DNA from: Proteobacteria bacterium UBA7420
Lineage (GTDB): Bacteria; Pseudomonadota; Gammaproteobacteria; Magnimaribacterales; D2472
Reading direction: 5' to 3'
NCBI GenBank assembly: GCA_002469975.1
Contig: DKMG01000103.1
Span: 3,247-20,461 of the forward strand
DNA length: 17,215 bases
Of this stretch, positions 1 to 7,408 are shown piece after piece (the first letter of the stretch is position 1; each line of letters starts with the position of its first letter). The notes below the pieces were generated by a model. That model did not search any database. It was given only the letters and a program-made list of their open reading frames with translations, and had not been told where the DNA came from. The position numbers and the translations under genes were made by a program.

Positions 1-73
1 CCAATAAAATTTATAACATCACGGGAGCTTATGTTGATTATTTTGTATAAATATCTGATTTACGGCACTTTAA

Positions 74-94
74 TTACTTTTTGGTTACTTTTTG
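74..94. repeat. Two-copy direct repeat TTACTTTTTG
   Basis: TTACTTTTTG occurs at 74-83 and again at 85-94, an 11-bp period, close to one helical turn. It lies in the AT-rich leader left of the DnaA-box pair. Two short T-rich copies may be chance. No function is assigned. Confidence 0.4.
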
Positions 95-121
95 ATCAAT
101 TTGAGTGAATCCCTTTTAAAT
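92..121 (+). promoter_or_regulatory. Possible sigma70-type promoter upstream of ung
   Basis: TTGATC at 92-97 followed, after an 18-bp spacer, by TTAAAT at 116-121 resembles a -35/-10 pair. It would place the DnaA-box inverted repeat in the 5' leader of ung, downstream of the start of transcription. Both hexamers are imperfect and the surrounding DNA is AT-rich, so this is a weak call. Confidence 0.25.
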
Positions 122-157
122 AGGACTAAACTAACGGAATACTAAGTTATCCCAAAC

Positions 158-182
158 TTTATCCACAGAATCTGTGGATAAA
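158..182. promoter_or_regulatory. Inverted pair of DnaA-box sequences
   Basis: This is a perfect inverted repeat with 12-bp arms and a single central base. Each arm contains TTATCCACA, the high-affinity E. coli-type DnaA box: 159-167 on the plus strand and 173-181 on the minus strand. A weaker third match, TTATCCCAA (7 of 9), lies at 147-155. The site sits 29 bp upstream of the ung start in AT-rich DNA. Seen: the two perfect boxes and their symmetry. Inferred: DnaA binding, either to regulate ung or as part of an origin or titration site. It could also act as a hairpin terminator for a gene to the left, but no T-tract follows directly. Confidence 0.6.
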
Positions 183-210
183 ATTTAGGCACTTTTTTCA
201 ACCAATATTT

Positions 211-885
211 ATGCAAGATTTTCAACTTCCTGCCTCTTGGCTTAAGGCTTTAGGTCCAAGCTTTGATAAGATTTTTCTAGAGAAATTAGGGAAGAAATTA
301 TCCAAGCTCGAGCAGGAAAATATTAATTTTTTTCCCCCTATAAATAAAGTTTTTCGCGCCCTGCAACTGACAAATTATAGTAAAGTAAAAGTGTTAATTT
401 TAGGTCAAGATCCTTATTATCAGTCCGGCCAGGCGAATGGATTAGCCTTCTCAGTTGACACTGGCTCCAGCGTACCTCCCTCATTACAAAATATTTATAA
501 AGAGCTGCATTCAGATTTAGGATTAAGTATTCCGACGCATGGAGATTTAACCCCTTGGTCCAATCAAGGAGTGCTACTTTTAAATTCTGTGCTAACGGTA
601 GAAGAGGGGCACCCTAATTCTCACAAGAGTTTCGGTTGGAGTGAAATCACAGATGCAATTATTTCTACGCTAAGCAATAAGGGCGGAATAGTTTTTGTTT
701 TGTGGGGAAATTTTGCACAAGCAAAAACTTCATTAATAGATAATCAAGTCAATCATGTAATATGTTCACCTCATCCTTCTCCGCTATCATCTTACAGGGG
801 TTTTTTTGGCTCCAAACCCTTTTCAAGGATCAATTCTATCTTAGCAAAAAAAAATTTAGCGCCTATAGATTGGCAGATTAAGTAA
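211..885 (+). CDS. ung: Uracil-DNA glycosylase (family 1)
   Basis: This enzyme removes uracil from DNA by cleaving the N-glycosidic bond, the first step of base-excision repair. The 224-residue product matches the usual family-1 UDG length. It has the water-activating motif GQDPYY at residues 65-70 (Asp67 corresponds to E. coli Asp64), the uracil-binding stretch LLLNSVLTV at 122-130, and the HPSPLS minor-groove loop at 188-193 with His188. All catalytic elements look intact. The ATG start lacks a clear Shine-Dalgarno sequence, but the N-terminus aligns with family starts. It stands alone on its strand: ygfZ converges on it with an 8-bp gap. The inverted pair of DnaA boxes immediately upstream suggests, as inference only, a link to replication timing. 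Confidence 0.97.
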   Translation: MQDFQLPASWLKALGPSFDKIFLEKLGKKLSKLEQENINFFPPINKVFRALQLTNYSKVKVLILGQDPYYQSGQANGLAFSVDTGSSVPPSLQNIYKELHSDLGLSIPTHGDLTPWSNQGVLLLNSVLTVEEGHPNSHKSFGWSEITDAIISTLSNKGGIVFVLWGNFAQAKTSLIDNQVNHVICSPHPSPLSSYRGFFGSKPFSRINSILAKKNLAPIDWQIK

Positions 886-893
886 ATATTATT

Positions 894-1649
894 TTAAAAC
901 TGATCGTTCAATCCCATGCATGAGGAGAAGAATAGCTCGTGAGCCTCTAAGGTTGCACCAATTACTTGAAAGATACTGGGAGCCTTTCTTTCTGGATGGA
1001 TAATTAATTGCGTTTGTTTTTTTTGCTTGCCCAAATACTCCATTCTGGCAATTATTTCTTGACCTCTAAAACACCCCTTTGAAAAACTAACACGATGAGC
1101 AGTCTGGTTAAGATCATGAGGCCTGAACATCCCCTGGTCATTTGATCTAATTGTGTGATCTCCCAGAACTTTCCTGCCAATATCCCAGTGAGGTAATTGA
1201 TCTATATCTGAGACTTCATTTTGACTACTATCTAATAAAACTAGAGAGAGTATAGCAGCTGCTGATTCTATGATTGCATGCTCACCGGTCACTCTTTCTT
1301 CTTCAGGGCGGCGAATCCAGCCCACGATATCAGTGTGAAATGGCTCAACTGAAACCTTGAAGAATGGAGCAAATTTAGTAATTTCTTTAATGAATATATC
1401 CTGTGAATTATTCTCAATTATTACTAGCACCAAGTCATTGTGAATAACAATGTCAAAATTGCATAAAATATAACCTTTCTCGTTACAAAGGGCGGAGGGC
1501 TGGCCATGCCCAGTAGATAATAGTTTGCAATCTGAGGTGACTTGACCTTGTAACAATTGCATCACAGCATCAAAATCACCTTTAAGGTGCAGCGCACATA
1601 GAACGTGAAGATGGTGTGATCCAAATGTAAGATATTCAATATTTTTCAA
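894..1649 (-). CDS. ygfZ: YgfZ-family folate-binding Fe-S/tRNA-modification factor
   Basis: YgfZ is a tetrahydrofolate-binding relative of the GcvT aminomethyltransferase that supports some Fe-S enzymes such as MiaB. The signature KGCFRGQE is at residues 191-198, with its conserved Cys193. Family-typical LQGQVTSD lies near residues 33-40 and FRPHDLN at 175-181. The start is TTG at 1649: an in-frame stop lies directly upstream and no ATG fits nearby. At 251 residues it is much shorter than E. coli YgfZ (326), and the part after the signature is only about 50 residues, so the C-terminal barrel is reduced. The gene ends next to ung, leaving no room for more. It is divergent from sdhE, the same arrangement as in E. 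coli. Confidence 0.9.
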   Translation of the reverse strand: MKNIEYLTFGSHHLHVLCALHLKGDFDAVMQLLQGQVTSDCKLLSTGHGQPSALCNEKGYILCNFDIVIHNDLVLVIIENNSQDIFIKEITKFAPFFKVSVEPFHTDIVGWIRRPEEERVTGEHAIIESAAAILSLVLLDSSQNEVSDIDQLPHWDIGRKVLGDHTIRSNDQGMFRPHDLNQTAHRVSFSKGCFRGQEIIARMEYLGKQKKQTQLIIHPERKAPSIFQVIGATLEAHELFFSSCMGLNDQF

Positions 1650-1698
1650 TTACTAAATCCAAAGAGTTTTATTAAAGGTAATATATTAACCTACGAAC

Positions 1699-1947
1699 AT
1701 GAATACCCAAATTAACAAAACTAAATGGAAGTGCCGCAGAGGCCTGAGAGAGCTTGATTTGTTGTTCAGGAAGTTCAGCGGAGATCATCTTGAGACGCTA
1801 AGTAAAGCAGATTTTGATATGTTCAATAGTATTTTAGATCTTGAAGACCAACCTTTGTACGATTTTATTTTTAAAGGTACTTCTATTGGGAGCCAGGCCC
1901 AAGAAGATTTTATTTTGCTGCATATTAAGAAATTTATACAACAGTGA
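1699..1947 (+). CDS. sdhE: SdhE, FAD assembly factor for succinate dehydrogenase
   Basis: This 82-residue protein belongs to the Sdh5/YgfY family, which promotes covalent attachment of FAD to the flavoprotein subunits of succinate dehydrogenase and fumarate reductase. The key RGxxE motif is present as RGLRE at residues 14-18, within a basic N-terminal helix. Length and composition (small, helical, acidic C-terminal half) match the family. It is divergent from ygfZ across 49 bp that contain a perfect AT palindrome (TAATATATTA, 1679-1688), which could hold -10 elements for either direction. The next gene, rpoE, starts 42 nt downstream. The toxin-like ygfX that follows sdhE in enterobacteria is absent. 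Confidence 0.93.
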   Translation: MNTQINKTKWKCRRGLRELDLLFRKFSGDHLETLSKADFDMFNSILDLEDQPLYDFIFKGTSIGSQAQEDFILLHIKKFIQQ

Positions 1948-1978
1948 AACTATTGCAACATTTTCCTGTCCAATAATT

Positions 1979-1985
1979 AAAGGAG
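1979..1985 (+). promoter_or_regulatory. Strong Shine-Dalgarno of rpoE
   Basis: AAAGGAG lies 4 nt before the ATG at 1990. It is one of few clear ribosome binding sites in the window and it fixes the rpoE start. Confidence 0.75.
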
Positions 1986-1989
1986 CCTG

Positions 1990-2553
1990 ATGAGTACAAG
2001 TCATGGAGAGCAAATGATGGTGGAGCAAATTAAAGCTGGAAATACCAAAGCTTTTGAAGCCATGGTCATTCAACACCAGCCCAAACTTCTCTCTTCAATG
2101 ATTGCCTATACAAAGTCTTACGAACAAGCCGAAGAGATTTGCCAACAAACATTTATCAGGGTGTGGCAAAAGATAGAGTCTTTCCGAGGCGACAGCGCCT
2201 TGTTTACTTGGATTTACAGAATTGGAATCAATTTAGCAAAAAATAATTTTGCAAGCAGCTACTCCAAGAATTCATCAAACACAACTTCTCTGGATATTTC
2301 AGAGCACGATATTTCAAATCATATTTCTCCAGAAACTGACCTAATAGATAAAGAGTCTGAATCTACCATTTTTAATTTTATTGCAAGTCTAGAGATGGAA
2401 TTAAAAACTGCCTTTTCTCTTAGAGAGCTTGAAGGTCGATCTTACGAAGAGATAGCCTCAATCATGAAGTGTCCAATTGGAACGGTGCGCTCTAGAATTT
2501 TTCGGGCACGACAACTTATTTTAGAATTTATGAATCAGGAGAATATTATCTAA
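1990..2553 (+). CDS. rpoE: ECF sigma factor RpoE/AlgU (sigma-E)
   Basis: This extracytoplasmic-function sigma factor directs RNA polymerase to envelope-stress promoters. The product is 187 residues. Region 2 spans about 11-88, with a RpoE-like stretch ending FRGDSALFTWIYRIGINLAKN (residues 65-85). Region 4 spans about 126-178, with the helix-turn-helix around SYEEIASIMKCPIGTVRSRI (151-170). There is no region 1.1 or 3, as expected for this class. The stop codon overlaps the rseA start by one base (TAATG), so sigma and anti-sigma are translationally coupled. Locus order (sdhE upstream; rseA, mucD and lepA downstream) confirms the orthologue. I found no convincing sigma-E autoregulatory promoter in the 42 bp upstream. 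Confidence 0.95.
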   Translation: MSTSHGEQMMVEQIKAGNTKAFEAMVIQHQPKLLSSMIAYTKSYEQAEEICQQTFIRVWQKIESFRGDSALFTWIYRIGINLAKNNFASSYSKNSSNTTSLDISEHDISNHISPETDLIDKESESTIFNFIASLEMELKTAFSLRELEGRSYEEIASIMKCPIGTVRSRIFRARQLILEFMNQENII

Positions 2554-3233
2554 TGACAAAGGAAATGGAAAAAATATCAGCTTGGTATGATGGTGAGGTT
2601 ACCCAGCAAGAATTTGACAGCGGTCTTGATGAGCTTAATGCTTCTGCTGAAACTAAAAAAACATTACATCAATTTGCCCTGCTTTCTGAAGTAATGCAGC
2701 GACAGCAGAAATCTAGTTCGAAGGTCCAGATGATCAAAGATTACTTTCCTGGAAATAACCCTTGGCTCTCAAATATTATTACTGCAGCAGCTACCGTTCT
2801 TGTAACAATTACTATCCTGTATCAGTTTGATACAAACCGCTTTGGAGTTGATGATGAAAATCAAATGCAGTTAGCGACAGCTCTTGAGAGCCCGGAAGCA
2901 AGGAGCCAGCTTCTGAGCGCGGACCAAAATGTCATGGATCATCTGATACACATCATGGCATCAAACCAGCCTCATGGGTCTCAAAACATATCTCAAGACT
3001 GGATACCAGTTGGCTTTAAGCAGTCTCAACAAAACCCTGCTCAATTTTCTAATGGACGAAATAATTTATTTTTCCATATTGAAAATAATAAACTTAACCT
3101 CACAAAGGTTAAGTACTTTCAAGCAAGCAATAGCTGGATTTATTTAATTCCTCTGGGAGATGGTAGACTTCTAACCGCTTATGGGGATGTCCCGCCTGCT
3201 TTGGCTAGCAAGATGATTCAAGCAATTAAGTAG
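2553..3233 (+). CDS. rseA: Anti-sigma-E factor RseA/MucA with RseB-like C-terminal extension
   Basis: This is a single-pass inner-membrane protein that would hold RpoE inactive until cleaved under envelope stress. Residues 1-55 form the cytoplasmic anti-sigma domain, with ISAWYDGE near the start as in RseA/MucA. Residues 71-90 form a hydrophobic membrane segment. Residues 120-142 resemble the periplasmic tail of MucA. Residues 150-226 are additional and resemble, to my eye, the C-terminal domain of RseB/MucB: WIPVGF at 150-155, an FSNG element at 165-168, and YGDVPPALASKMIQAI at 210-225 (RseB: WLPQGF, YSDG, GELPPQTAKRIAENI). No separate rseB follows; mucD starts 20 nt downstream. The family and topology are well supported. 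The RseB-like identity of the tail is an inference from memory of E. coli RseB. Confidence 0.85.
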   Translation: MTKEMEKISAWYDGEVTQQEFDSGLDELNASAETKKTLHQFALLSEVMQRQQKSSSKVQMIKDYFPGNNPWLSNIITAAATVLVTITILYQFDTNRFGVDDENQMQLATALESPEARSQLLSADQNVMDHLIHIMASNQPHGSQNISQDWIPVGFKQSQQNPAQFSNGRNNLFFHIENNKLNLTKVKYFQASNSWIYLIPLGDGRLLTAYGDVPPALASKMIQAIK

Positions 3234-3265
3234 AATATATACATTAGGAAAATATGGAAAATATA

Positions 3266-4663
3266 ATGAAATTTAAAACCCTTACTCTCACTACTTTATT
3301 GGTGGCCGGATTGTTTGCCAGCATTACAGCATTGGCTGCATTACCAAGCAATATTTCTACCTTAGTGGAGTCAGCTGCTCCTGCTGTGGTGAACATAACT
3401 TCTAGAAAAGAAGTAAAGATGCGACAAAACCCCAGAGGATTTGATGAGTTTGAACGATTTTTTGGGATTCCCAGAGGCTATCCACAACCTCAAGAGCCCC
3501 AGACTCGAGAGGCCGTTGCTTACGGATCTGGTTTTATTTTTAAAGAAGGCTACCTGCTCACAAATTTTCATGTCATAGATGAGGCGGAAGAAATCACAGT
3601 GTCTTTAAATGATAGGCGAGAATTTTCGGCTGAAGTGGTTGGCATTGATCCTTTGTCTGACTTAGCAGTTTTGAAAATTACCGGAAAAAATCTACCAAAA
3701 GTCTCAATCGGCAGTAGCGAAGATTTAAAGGTAGGTGATTGGGTGGTTGCGATTGGGTCACCTTTTTCATTTGATTTTTCGGTCACAGCTGGAATTGTTA
3801 GTGCGAAGGGCAGAAGTATTCAAAATCAAAACATTGGAAACTATGTGCCTTTTATTCAAACAGATGTTGCAATCAATCCAGGTAATTCTGGCGGTCCGCT
3901 GTTTGACCTAGATGGAAATGTGGTTGGCATAAATTCTCAAATTTATTCACGCAGTGGCGGCTACCAAGGTCTTGCTTTTGCAATTCCGATTGATGTGGCT
4001 ATGGAAGTCGCAGATCAAATAATAGACAAAGGCAGCGTTGCTAGAGGGTACCTAGGAGTTAGGGTGGGTGAAGTAGATAATGATCTGGCAGAAGCTTTGA
4101 GTATGGATAAACCCTACGGCGCACTAATAACGGATGTTGAAAAAGGTGAGTCTGGCTCAGAGGCAGGTCTTCTTCCAGGTGATGTGATTTTAGAATTCAA
4201 TGGCCGAGAAATTAAATTTGGATCAGATTTACCTCATGTTGTTGGCAGAATTCAACCAAAATCTAAAGCAAATGCTAAGGTTATTCGGGATGGAGAAGAG
4301 ATTACTCTAAAATTTGTTCTTGGAGAATTGCCTGCAGATCAGAGAACCTTTATTCCTGCTAAGGCGGAAGTTTCATCGGACCCTCTTGGTCTAAAAATTG
4401 AGGATTTATCCGAAGAAAACTCTAAACCTAATGATCCGGATAAAGGTGTATTAGTTCTCAGGGTCAATAATGGCTCTCCTGCAGATGGCAAAATTACCAA
4501 GGGAGATATTATTACCGAAGTTATTGCCAAGGGTAAGCGCCATGAAATAACCGATGCCATAACTTTTGAAAATCTAATCTCTGAATTTGACTCAGGAGAT
4601 AAGCTTGCCATAGTTGGCAGAAGAAATGGGAACCGCTTTTTTGTTGCCATCACAGTCAATTAA
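3266..4663 (+). CDS. mucD: Periplasmic serine protease/chaperone MucD (DegP/HtrA family)
   Basis: This HtrA-family protease degrades or refolds damaged envelope proteins. The start at 3266 puts a lysine directly before the hydrophobic signal peptide (MKFKTLTLT..., cleavage near ALA-A), giving 465 residues. An in-frame ATG at 3254 with AGGA 4 nt upstream would add four residues and is equally possible. In numbering from 3254, the catalytic triad is His106 (TNFHVID), Asp136 (DPLSDLAVL) and Ser212 (NPGNSGGPLF). Two PDZ domains follow, at about 262-360 and 372-465. It is the third gene of the rpoE-rseA-mucD unit, which ends at a hairpin at 4680-4710. No DegS-like membrane-anchored protease is seen here. 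Confidence 0.94.
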   Translation: MKFKTLTLTTLLVAGLFASITALAALPSNISTLVESAAPAVVNITSRKEVKMRQNPRGFDEFERFFGIPRGYPQPQEPQTREAVAYGSGFIFKEGYLLTNFHVIDEAEEITVSLNDRREFSAEVVGIDPLSDLAVLKITGKNLPKVSIGSSEDLKVGDWVVAIGSPFSFDFSVTAGIVSAKGRSIQNQNIGNYVPFIQTDVAINPGNSGGPLFDLDGNVVGINSQIYSRSGGYQGLAFAIPIDVAMEVADQIIDKGSVARGYLGVRVGEVDNDLAEALSMDKPYGALITDVEKGESGSEAGLLPGDVILEFNGREIKFGSDLPHVVGRIQPKSKANAKVIRDGEEITLKFVLGELPADQRTFIPAKAEVSSDPLGLKIEDLSEENSKPNDPDKGVLVLRVNNGSPADGKITKGDIITEVIAKGKRHEITDAITFENLISEFDSGDKLAIVGRRNGNRFFVAITVN

Positions 4664-4679
4664 TTCCCTCTAAAACCTC

Positions 4680-4710
4680 AAGAAAAGCTGATAACCGATC
4701 AGCTTTTCTT
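4680..4710 (+). terminator. Hairpin terminator after mucD
   Basis: AAGAAAAGCTGAT (4680-4692) and ATCAGCTTTTCTT (4698-4710) form a perfect 13-bp stem with a 5-nt AACCG loop. The T-rich 3' side (CTTTTCTT) supplies the U-tract, although the stem core has modest G+C. It sits 16 nt after the mucD stop and 27 nt before lepA. It therefore separates the stress operon from the lepA operon, perhaps incompletely. Confidence 0.75.
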
Positions 4711-4711
4711 A

Positions 4712-4717
4712 TAGAAT
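4712..4717 (+). promoter_or_regulatory. Possible -10 element for the lepA operon
   Basis: TAGAAT (5 of 6 to TATAAT) lies right after the mucD terminator and 20 bp before the lepA ATG. The matching -35 region falls inside the hairpin and is poor. This is the only good promoter candidate for the ten-gene operon that starts here, apart from read-through. Confidence 0.35.
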
Positions 4718-4737
4718 AGTCATGCATTACGCATAAC

Positions 4738-6528
4738 ATGAAAAATATAAGAAACTTCTCGATTATTGCCCATATTGATCATGGTAAATCAACCTTGTCC
4801 GATCGGTTGATAGAGTTCTGTGGGGGGCTATCTCAGAGAGAAATGTCTGAACAGATACTGGATTCAATGGATATCGAAAGAGAGCGAGGCATCACCATCA
4901 AGGCACAAGCTGTAACGCTTGATTACCATAAAGATGGCGAGGTATACCAGCTAAATTTCATTGATACCCCTGGCCATGTAGATTTTTCATATGAAGTGTC
5001 GCGTTCGCTTTCAGCTTGTGAGGGAGCTTTGTTGGTGGTTGATGGCTCACAAGGTGTAGAAGCCCAAACTTTGGCAAACTGTTATACAGCAGTTGATCAA
5101 AACCTAGAGGTGCTTGCAGTTATTAATAAAATTGATTTACCTCAATCTGAACCTGACAGGGTGAAGCAGGAAATAGAAGACATGATTGGCATTGATGCTT
5201 CACTCGCTCCTCTTGTAAGTGCAAAAACAGGCGAGGGGATCAAAGAGCTCTTAGATCTTTTGGTTGATAAAATACCTGCCCCCAAAGGCGATCCAGATGC
5301 AGAGTTTGAAGCGTTAATCATAGATTCTTGGTTTGATGCTTATCTTGGAGTTGTGTCACTCATCAAGGTGATTAATGGGTCAATCAAGCAAGGCCAAAAA
5401 ATTAAAGTGTATACAACGCAACAATCTTATCTTGCGGATCAAATTGGTATTTTTTCACCTAAAAAACTTCCAAAAAAAGAGCTAGGTGTTGGGCAAGTTG
5501 GCTACATGGTTGCCGGGATAAAGAATATTCAGGGGGCGCCGGTTGGTGATACCATCATTGACTCTAAGAATAACTCAGCTAAGCCATTGCCTGGCTTCCA
5601 AAAAGTACTGCCCAAAGTCTTTGCGTCACTGTTTACAGTAGACTCTGATGACTACGAGAAATTTAGGGATGCACTATCAAAATTAGTGCTCAATGATTCA
5701 GCATTGATTTATGAGCCAGAGGTATCTGATGCGCTTGGCTTTGGTTTTAGGTGCGGTTTCCTCGGTACATTGCATTTAGAAGTGGTGCGTGAGAGATTGG
5801 AGCGAGAGTACGACCTCAATTTAATTTCAACAGCGCCATCCGTTCAGTATCAAGTTGTTAAAACAGATGGAGAAGTCATCGATTGCGATAGCCCCTCTCA
5901 ACTCCCAACTCTGAACCATGTTTCAGAAATTCGTGAGCCCTACGTATTAGCCACTATCCTTACACCAAAGGACTATGTGGGCAATGTCATCACTCTTTGC
6001 ACTCAAAAACGGGGGACTCAAAAAGACATGACATACTTTGGCAATCAAGTATCCATGGTATTTGAGATGCCCCTAGCTGAAGTGATCATTGATTTTTTTG
6101 ATCGACTTAAATCCACCACCAAGGGCTATGCCTCAATTGAATACAATATTACGAATTTTCAAGCATCTAATTTGGTCAAAATTGATGTCCTGTTAAATAA
6201 TGATGTAATTGATGCGCTATCCATCATCATCCACAAAGATTTTGCTATGACCAGAGGGCGAGATGTTGCTAAAAACCTACAAAAACTTATCCCCAGGCAA
6301 ATGTTTGATATCCCCATTCAAGTGGCGCTGGGCTCTAAGATTATTTCACGCGAAACAGTTAAAGCGTTAAGAAAAAATGTTACAGCCAAGTGTTATGGCG
6401 GTGATATCAGTCGTAAAAAGAAATTATTAGAAAAGCAAAAAGAAGGCAAGAAAAAGATGAAGCAATTTGGAAGAGTGTCAATTCCCCAAGAGGCATTTTT
6501 AAACTATTTTAATTCAGGAGAGAAGTAG
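4738..6528 (+). CDS. lepA: Elongation factor 4 (LepA), ribosome-bound GTPase
   Basis: LepA is a translational GTPase related to EF-G that acts on ribosomes in initiation/biogenesis or back-translocation. The 596-residue length is standard (E. coli 599). GTPase motifs: G1 AHIDHGKST at residues 11-19, G2 RGITI at 50-54, G3 DTPGHVDF at 76-83, G4 NKIDLP at 130-135, and SAKTGEG for G5. EF-G-like domains II, III and V follow, then the LepA-specific C-terminal domain (about 480-596), basic near its end. The ATG lies 27 nt after the mucD terminator with no obvious Shine-Dalgarno. Its TAG stop overlaps the lepB GTG start by one base. lepA-lepB linkage is conserved in gammaproteobacteria. Confidence 0.98.
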   Translation: MKNIRNFSIIAHIDHGKSTLSDRLIEFCGGLSQREMSEQILDSMDIERERGITIKAQAVTLDYHKDGEVYQLNFIDTPGHVDFSYEVSRSLSACEGALLVVDGSQGVEAQTLANCYTAVDQNLEVLAVINKIDLPQSEPDRVKQEIEDMIGIDASLAPLVSAKTGEGIKELLDLLVDKIPAPKGDPDAEFEALIIDSWFDAYLGVVSLIKVINGSIKQGQKIKVYTTQQSYLADQIGIFSPKKLPKKELGVGQVGYMVAGIKNIQGAPVGDTIIDSKNNSAKPLPGFQKVLPKVFASLFTVDSDDYEKFRDALSKLVLNDSALIYEPEVSDALGFGFRCGFLGTLHLEVVRERLEREYDLNLISTAPSVQYQVVKTDGEVIDCDSPSQLPTLNHVSEIREPYVLATILTPKDYVGNVITLCTQKRGTQKDMTYFGNQVSMVFEMPLAEVIIDFFDRLKSTTKGYASIEYNITNFQASNLVKIDVLLNNDVIDALSIIIHKDFAMTRGRDVAKNLQKLIPRQMFDIPIQVALGSKIISRETVKALRKNVTAKCYGGDISRKKKLLEKQKEGKKKMKQFGRVSIPQEAFLNYFNSGEK

Positions 6529-7403
6529 TGTTCAGTGATCCAGTGTTTATTATTGCCTTGCTCTCTGTGGGTTTCTTAATAGGATTATGGATTCACAAGG
6601 TTCTAGCAGATACTCTCACAGAGCCAATTCAGCAAACAATTTACACTGTAGGCTTTTTAGCAGCATTGCTAGGTATTTATAGAATTTTTGTCAATGCTGG
6701 TGATTTGGGCATTGTATTATTACTCGGGTCAATCATCTGTCTGATCATCCTTATCGCAGGCATGATCAAGAAAAATAACCTGCTTATTACTACAGGCAAG
6801 GGATGGTTTTTGCCTGTCTTCTTTATCTTTATTTTAAGAACCTTCATGTATGAACCATATCAAATACCATCCGGATCCATGATCCCTGGTCTTCAAGTTG
6901 GAGATTTCATCCTAGTCAATAAACATAGTTATGGCTTAAAGGTGAATAGAGTGGGTGAGCCTTTTGCTTTTGCTGCAGATCCAGAGTATGGAGACGTTGT
7001 TGTGTTTATCCCCCCACATATAAATGTTCCCTACATCAAACGCTTAATTGGAAAGCCCGGTGATACCATCCGATACATTAATAAAAAATTATATGTAAAC
7101 GGTAACCCTATTGATCAAAAGCTCATTGCTGTGAATGGCCAGGAAACTTTGCTGGAGGAAGTATTTCAAAATTCTCAAAGAGTCATTAGGCTTCAGGGTG
7201 GCAGCGCATCCTACCCAGAGGAATTCTCTGTCCCAGCCAATCAATATTTTGTCATGGGTGATAATCGAGATAACTCCAGTGATTCTCGTTACTGGGGGTT
7301 TGTTCCTCGAGAGAATTTTATGGGAACAGGAGAGTTGATATGGATGACTTGGGAATGTTGGGCTTGTTTGCCAACATTTGGCAGGACAGGATTCATCAAT
7401 TAA
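6528..7403 (+). CDS. lepB: Signal peptidase I
   Basis: LepB cleaves signal peptides from exported proteins at the periplasmic face of the inner membrane. The start is GTG at 6528, supported by AGGAG at 6516-6520 (7-nt spacing). The catalytic dyad is Ser117 in PSGSMIPGL and Lys171 in YIKRLIGKPGD; the signature GDNRDNSSDSR is at residues 244-254. The N-terminus is unusually membrane-rich for a proteobacterial LepB. It has hydrophobic segments at about 5-22, 37-55 and 60-80, plus one at 92-107 running into the catalytic domain, where E. coli has two membrane segments. The total of 291 residues is within family range. rnc starts 5 nt after its stop if the start argued there is right. Confidence 0.96.
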   Translation: MFSDPVFIIALLSVGFLIGLWIHKVLADTLTEPIQQTIYTVGFLAALLGIYRIFVNAGDLGIVLLLGSIICLIILIAGMIKKNNLLITTGKGWFLPVFFIFILRTFMYEPYQIPSGSMIPGLQVGDFILVNKHSYGLKVNRVGEPFAFAADPEYGDVVVFIPPHINVPYIKRLIGKPGDTIRYINKKLYVNGNPIDQKLIAVNGQETLLEEVFQNSQRVIRLQGGSASYPEEFSVPANQYFVMGDNRDNSSDSRYWGFVPRENFMGTGELIWMTWECWACLPTFGRTGFIN

Positions 7404-7408
7404 CTGGT

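Noticed and set aside
158..182. Inverted repeat as a simple Rho-independent terminator
   Set aside because: The loop is very tight and no T-run follows directly (GGATAAAATTTAGG); two exact DnaA boxes explain the sequence better, though a terminator is not excluded.
1948..1989. Possible sigma-E autoregulatory promoter before rpoE
   Set aside because: The sequence contains GCAACAT but no convincing GGAACTT plus TCTGA/TCAAA pair at 16-17 bp spacing.
4339..4659. Minus-strand open frame of 106 codons within mucD
   Set aside because: It lies wholly antisense to the second PDZ region of mucD, with no motif; a shadow frame.
7340..7408. Upstream rnc start at ATG 7340 (239-residue RNase III)
   Set aside because: It overlaps lepB by 64 bp and adds 23 residues absent from the family; ATG 7409 gives the normal length and neighbour spacing.
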